Shown here piece by piece: positions 44,340 through 47,187 of a stretch of DNA of 47,187 bases. Within the stretch, counting starts at the first letter, position 1; the number at the start of each line of letters is the position of its first letter. The DNA is from Thiorhodococcus sp. Its GTDB lineage: Bacteria > Pseudomonadota > Gammaproteobacteria > Chromatiales > Chromatiaceae. The position numbers and the translations under genes are program-made. The notes beneath the pieces are model-generated. The model saw only the letters and a program-made list of their open reading frames with translations. It made no database searches and had not been told where the DNA came from. The stretch lies in assembly GCA_029257385.1 (NCBI GenBank), contig JARIBS010000084.1:1-47187 (forward strand), written 5' to 3'.

Positions 44340-45311
44340 GTGGGCAGCATCATCGGCAGTCAGTTCAAACCGGCCTGGTGGTTGCCAGGCCCACATCTTC
44401 AGACCCTGTGGCCCAGCCTGCTCAGACGCCGACCGAATCCAGCGCTGCTCCGGCGCCGTCTCGAGCTGGCCGATGGCGACTTCATCGATCTGGCGATCGG
44501 TGCGAACGCCGGTGCGCGCGTCCTGGTTATTCATGGACTTGAGGGCAATCTCCAATCGCATTACGCGAGCAGCCTGGTCGTAGCCTTGGCCGAGGCGGGC
44601 TTCCAGCCGGTGTTCATGCATCTACGCGGCTGCTCCGAGGAGCCGAATCGATTGAACCGGGCCTATCACTCGGGCGCGACAGAGGATCTCGCCGAGGTGC
44701 TCGCGCTACTGAGCGAAGACGGGGAGGGCGCGCCGTTCGCCGCTGTCGGGTTCTCACTGGGCGCCAATCTGCTGCTGAAGTATCTGGGTGAGACCGAGCG
44801 GCCGCTGTTGGGCGCTGGTATCGCGGTCTCGGTTCCGTTCGTGCTGCGCGATGCCATGCTGCGTCTGGACATCGGATTCTCGCGCATGTATCGCGGCTAC
44901 CTGATGCGCAAGCTCAAGGCCGGGCTGCGGCGCAAGTTCGCCGGGCGGGCCTTTCCGCTCGATGTGGATCTGGATGCGGTGAGTAGTTTCAACACATTCG
45001 ATGACCGTATCACCGCCCCGCTCAACGGTTTCGCGGGCGTCTTCGACTACTACAGCCGCGCAAGCTGCCGGCAGTTCCTCCCGCGCATCGAGACGCCTAC
45101 GCTCATCATCCAGGCCATGGATGATCCCTTCATGTTCCCGACTACCCTGCCCTGGGAGCATGAGCTCGGACCAGGCATCACGCTGGAACTCTCCGAGAGC
45201 GGGGGGCACGTCGGCTTCGTTGGTGGCACGCTACCCTGGCGTCCGCGCTATTGGCTAGAGTCACGGATTGTTGAATTTCTGCGCGCGCAGGCTGCGCACT
45301 GCGGTCTGTGA
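44340..45311 (+). CDS. YheT-family alpha/beta hydrolase
   Basis: A 323-residue alpha/beta hydrolase of the YheT/EMB8 group. Visible are the N-terminal FKPAWWLPGPHLQTLWPSLLRR typical of the group, the oxyanion strand VLVIHGLEGNLQSHYA, FMHLRGCSEEPNR, the nucleophile elbow GFSLGAN with Ser, the acidic region AMDDPFMFP and the C-terminal catalytic His in SGGHVGFVGG. Substrates are probably lipid or ester compounds, but none is defined. The GTG start has an excellent GGAGGA site. It is convergent with the cyclase gene, 12 bp between stop codons. Confidence 0.93.
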   Translation: MGSIIGSQFKPAWWLPGPHLQTLWPSLLRRRPNPALLRRRLELADGDFIDLAIGANAGARVLVIHGLEGNLQSHYASSLVVALAEAGFQPVFMHLRGCSEEPNRLNRAYHSGATEDLAEVLALLSEDGEGAPFAAVGFSLGANLLLKYLGETERPLLGAGIAVSVPFVLRDAMLRLDIGFSRMYRGYLMRKLKAGLRRKFAGRAFPLDVDLDAVSSFNTFDDRITAPLNGFAGVFDYYSRASCRQFLPRIETPTLIIQAMDDPFMFPTTLPWEHELGPGITLELSESGGHVGFVGGTLPWRPRYWLESRIVEFLRAQAAHCGL

Positions 45312-45323
45312 GCGCACCCGCGA

Positions 45324-46406
45324 TCACTGACCCCAGAGCACCAAGTCGACGTACTGCTTGACCTTTTTGTGGCTCGGGGTGTCGATCGTGGTGAACTGGA
45401 GACTGGTCCGATAACTGCCGCGGCTGCGTCTGGCTTTGATGACCCTGGCATAGACTTCCACCAGGTTGTCCGAGCCAAGCTCGGGCGACAGCGACATGAG
45501 GATTTCAGAATAGGTGGGAAGGATCATGGGCAGGTCGGCGCTCATGCCGAAATAGCTGAGGTCGTTGACCTTGCCGACGAAGCGTTCGGTATGGACGCGC
45601 TTGTCATCGACGCGCCGGAAGACGATCGGGAAATCCACCAGTATTCGCGGTGACTTGCGAATCTCGATGGGCGGCACGGCCAGCGTCTTGGGGTGCGTGA
45701 TGGCCTTGAGTTCGTAGAGCCTCACGGGCTGCGATTTACCCTTGACCAGAACCTCGTTCACCGCGCCAATCTTGACGTAATCGCGCGCTGCTCTGTAAGT
45801 GCGTTCGCTCAGCAGGATCTGACCGCGCAGCGTATAAGCCTCGATCCTTGCGGCGAGATTGACCGGGTTGCCGATGACCGTATATTCGCTATAAAACGCC
45901 GAGCCGAAGCTGCCGGCCATCACCTCGCCGGTGCTGAGTGCAATGCCGGCATACAGACGCGGTTCGCCGCGCGGTTCGCTGGAGAGATTGAGGTCGGCCA
46001 TCTCCTGCTGCATCTCGATGGCGCAGATCAGTGCGCGGTTGAGATCATCGCGCCGGCGCACGGGCGCCCCAAACAGGGCCATCACAGAGTCGCCCATGAA
46101 CTTATCGATGACGCCACCATTGCGCTCGACGACCTGTGACATGAGCGAGAAAAACCGGTTGAGCAGACTGACCATTTGGATCGATGGCAACGAGTCCATC
46201 AGCGAGGAGAACCCGCGCAGATCGGCGATCAGGATCGTTACCGTAGCGTTGATGATCGGATGTGATTTCAGCATATAGGCGTCTATCCGTGACATGAGCT
46301 GTTTATTCAGCGCCGTTTCAACCTGCTCGGGTAGCTTTTTCTGGTAGGCATCCTCGATCACTTCGACGATTCCGTTTAAAAGCAACTGTTTTTCTTGCTG
46401 TTGCAT
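45324..46406 (-). CDS. Class III adenylate cyclase fused to a C-terminal PilZ domain
   Basis: A 360-residue protein without signal peptide or transmembrane segment. After a helical N-terminus (about 1-50) comes a class III cyclase domain (about 52-235): metal-binding Asp62 in LIADLRGFS and Asp106 in MGDSVMALFGAP, Lys102 (IDKFMGD) and Thr176 (YTVIGNPVN) at the adenine-recognition positions, and Asn183/Arg187 (VNLAAR) for transition-state binding. This predicts ATP, not GTP, as substrate. The C-terminal domain (about 248-358) has both PilZ c-di-GMP motifs: RxxxR (Arg250, Arg254) and DxSxxG (Asp282, Ser284, Gly287). The likely role is cAMP production controlled by c-di-GMP. ATG 46406 is preferred over the TTG-initiated 46454 reading. 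It is divergent from a small membrane protein gene. Confidence 0.92.
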   Translation of the reverse strand: MQQQEKQLLLNGIVEVIEDAYQKKLPEQVETALNKQLMSRIDAYMLKSHPIINATVTILIADLRGFSSLMDSLPSIQMVSLLNRFFSLMSQVVERNGGVIDKFMGDSVMALFGAPVRRRDDLNRALICAIEMQQEMADLNLSSEPRGEPRLYAGIALSTGEVMAGSFGSAFYSEYTVIGNPVNLAARIEAYTLRGQILLSERTYRAARDYVKIGAVNEVLVKGKSQPVRLYELKAITHPKTLAVPPIEIRKSPRILVDFPIVFRRVDDKRVHTERFVGKVNDLSYFGMSADLPMILPTYSEILMSLSPELGSDNLVEVYARVIKARRSRGSYRTSLQFTTIDTPSHKKVKQYVDLVLWGQ

Positions 46407-46548
46407 AGCCGCCAGATGGTCCCTTGAGCTTAAGCGCGAACGACACATTGACAATCTTCATGGGATTCATGTCACCCGCAGACGATGCTACAGGCCGCGC
46501 AATTGGCAAGGCATCCGTCCCTTATTCAACTGCATTTGGAGAGCACGC

Positions 46549-46965
46549 ATGGATCGTTTTACACGAAATTATACCATCCTGCTTGGTGGTATTTTGCTCA
46601 TCGCCCTGGTTTTCTGGGGCAAATCCGCTTGGCAACCAAAGGTTTGGGAGCTTGATGATGTCTTGATTTCCGACACGATACTGGCCTCTTATCCCTATAA
46701 GTTTCGGGTACGCGCTTTTAAGGACGGTGTTGCGATCATTTCGACACCGCGCTCTTTCGACATCCCGGTAATGCGTTTTCTGGAGATCATCAATCCCAGA
46801 GTCGCCGGTAAGGCCCAGGATGACCCGGAGATGATTGCGGCCCAGCAGGATCTCATCGATCACCAGAAACGCGCCATGGGCTTGATGCTGGCTCAACCTG
46901 GGGTCGACAGCGTCGATTGGCAACTCGACACCGCATGGCTCGCCGATCATGGCGTTCATCGCTGA
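46549..46965 (+). CDS. Small membrane-anchored protein of unknown function
   Basis: A 138-residue protein with one N-terminal transmembrane helix (about 9-24, ILLGGILLIALVFWG) and a soluble domain, most likely periplasmic. No family is recognised. The middle (VRAFKDGVAIISTPRSFDIPVMRFLEIINPRVAG) looks folded, and the C-terminal part is amphipathic and helical. The ATG has TTGGAGAG upstream at good spacing, supporting a real gene. It is divergent from the cyclase-PilZ gene with about 140 bp between starts, so shared regulation is possible. The function is unknown. Confidence 0.78.
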   Translation: MDRFTRNYTILLGGILLIALVFWGKSAWQPKVWELDDVLISDTILASYPYKFRVRAFKDGVAIISTPRSFDIPVMRFLEIINPRVAGKAQDDPEMIAAQQDLIDHQKRAMGLMLAQPGVDSVDWQLDTAWLADHGVHR

Positions 46966-47084
46966 GGCGCCTCGATGATGCCGTCACCCGTGTCCGGCCC
47001 GAGACTGGTCCAGTTTTCTAACGAGCGCGTCCGGTCTCGACCAAGCCCCCAGCCTCAGCGCCCAGGGCGAGCGCGTTTAAATTC

Positions 47085-47187
47085 TCAGCCAAACACGACC
47101 TTGGCGCGGTAGTCGTCATTCCACGCGGCCTTGCGGCGCTTCTTGGGCAGACTGAACGCTGAACCCTCCTGTTCGAATAGATTCATA
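47085..47187 (-). CDS. C-terminal end of an unidentified protein, truncated by the window edge
   Basis: The minus-strand frame is open from the window end to a stop at 47085-47087 and encodes a basic tail of 33 visible residues with PKKRRKAAWNDDYRAK and a final VVFG. An ATG at 47186-47184 is in frame but would give only a 33-residue product, so this is more likely the 3' end of a gene continuing beyond the window. The family cannot be recognised. Confidence 0.45.
   Translation of the reverse strand, partial: MNLFEQEGSAFSLPKKRRKAAWNDDYRAKVVFG

Overview
The window looks like chromosomal DNA of a gammaproteobacterium, most probably a purple sulfur bacterium (Chromatiaceae) or a close relative. 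This is inferred from the GC-rich coding sequence, a gammaproteobacterial elongasome cluster (mreBCD-mrdA-rodA-mltB-rlpA-dacA-ybeD-lipB), a GatCAB amidotransferase operon, a bacterial carotenoid cleavage oxygenase and an H-NS paralogue of a C-terminal type I associate with that group. No rRNA, tRNA, CRISPR array, transposase or prophage gene was seen. About 37 protein genes are supported; two run off the window ends.

Layout. 1-4.6 kb: the 3' end of a membrane protein gene, then an operon of a DegP/HtrA protease, an OmpR-family response regulator and its histidine kinase, preceded by an ATTAAG-N5-ATTAAG direct repeat. 4.7-8.5 kb: NamZ-type exo-muramidase (minus), divergent from queA, then an H-NS-like protein and an RRM RNA-binding protein, each followed by a strong hairpin. 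8.7-13.3 kb: M61 peptidase, birA, coaX and a DUF6544-like membrane-anchored protein. 13.4-16.7 kb: gatC-gatA-gatB on the minus strand. 16.8-20.4 kb: a two-gene minus-strand unit of a diheme cytochrome c peroxidase and a TonB-dependent receptor, sitting between gatC and mreB. 20.8-30.7 kb: the ten-gene elongasome, peptidoglycan-remodelling and lipoylation cluster.

30.7-47.2 kb is mostly transport and envelope: a DAACS symporter (minus), an MFS permease, a ClC protein with CBS domains (minus), a carotenoid oxygenase, an NSS sodium symporter, a DedA protein, a SOUL heme-binding protein (minus), an RND pump with its adaptor (minus), a YheT-type hydrolase, a class III adenylate cyclase fused to a PilZ domain (minus), a small membrane protein and the tail of one further gene.

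Functionally the window is dominated by envelope biology: cell-wall elongation and turnover (MreBCD, PBP2, RodA, MltB, RlpA, DacA, NamZ), periplasmic protein quality control (DegP with a two-component system), and inner- and outer-membrane transport. The observations most worth a second look are the cyclase-PilZ fusion with intact cyclase and c-di-GMP motifs, the TonB receptor/diheme peroxidase pair with an EF-hand-like loop in the receptor and a perfect dyad upstream, the missing canonical start codon of mreC, the non-canonical ion-pathway residues of the ClC protein, the heptamer tandem repeat abutting the SOUL start codon, and the response-regulator-like box ahead of degP. No large, wholly unknown multigene system was recognised.
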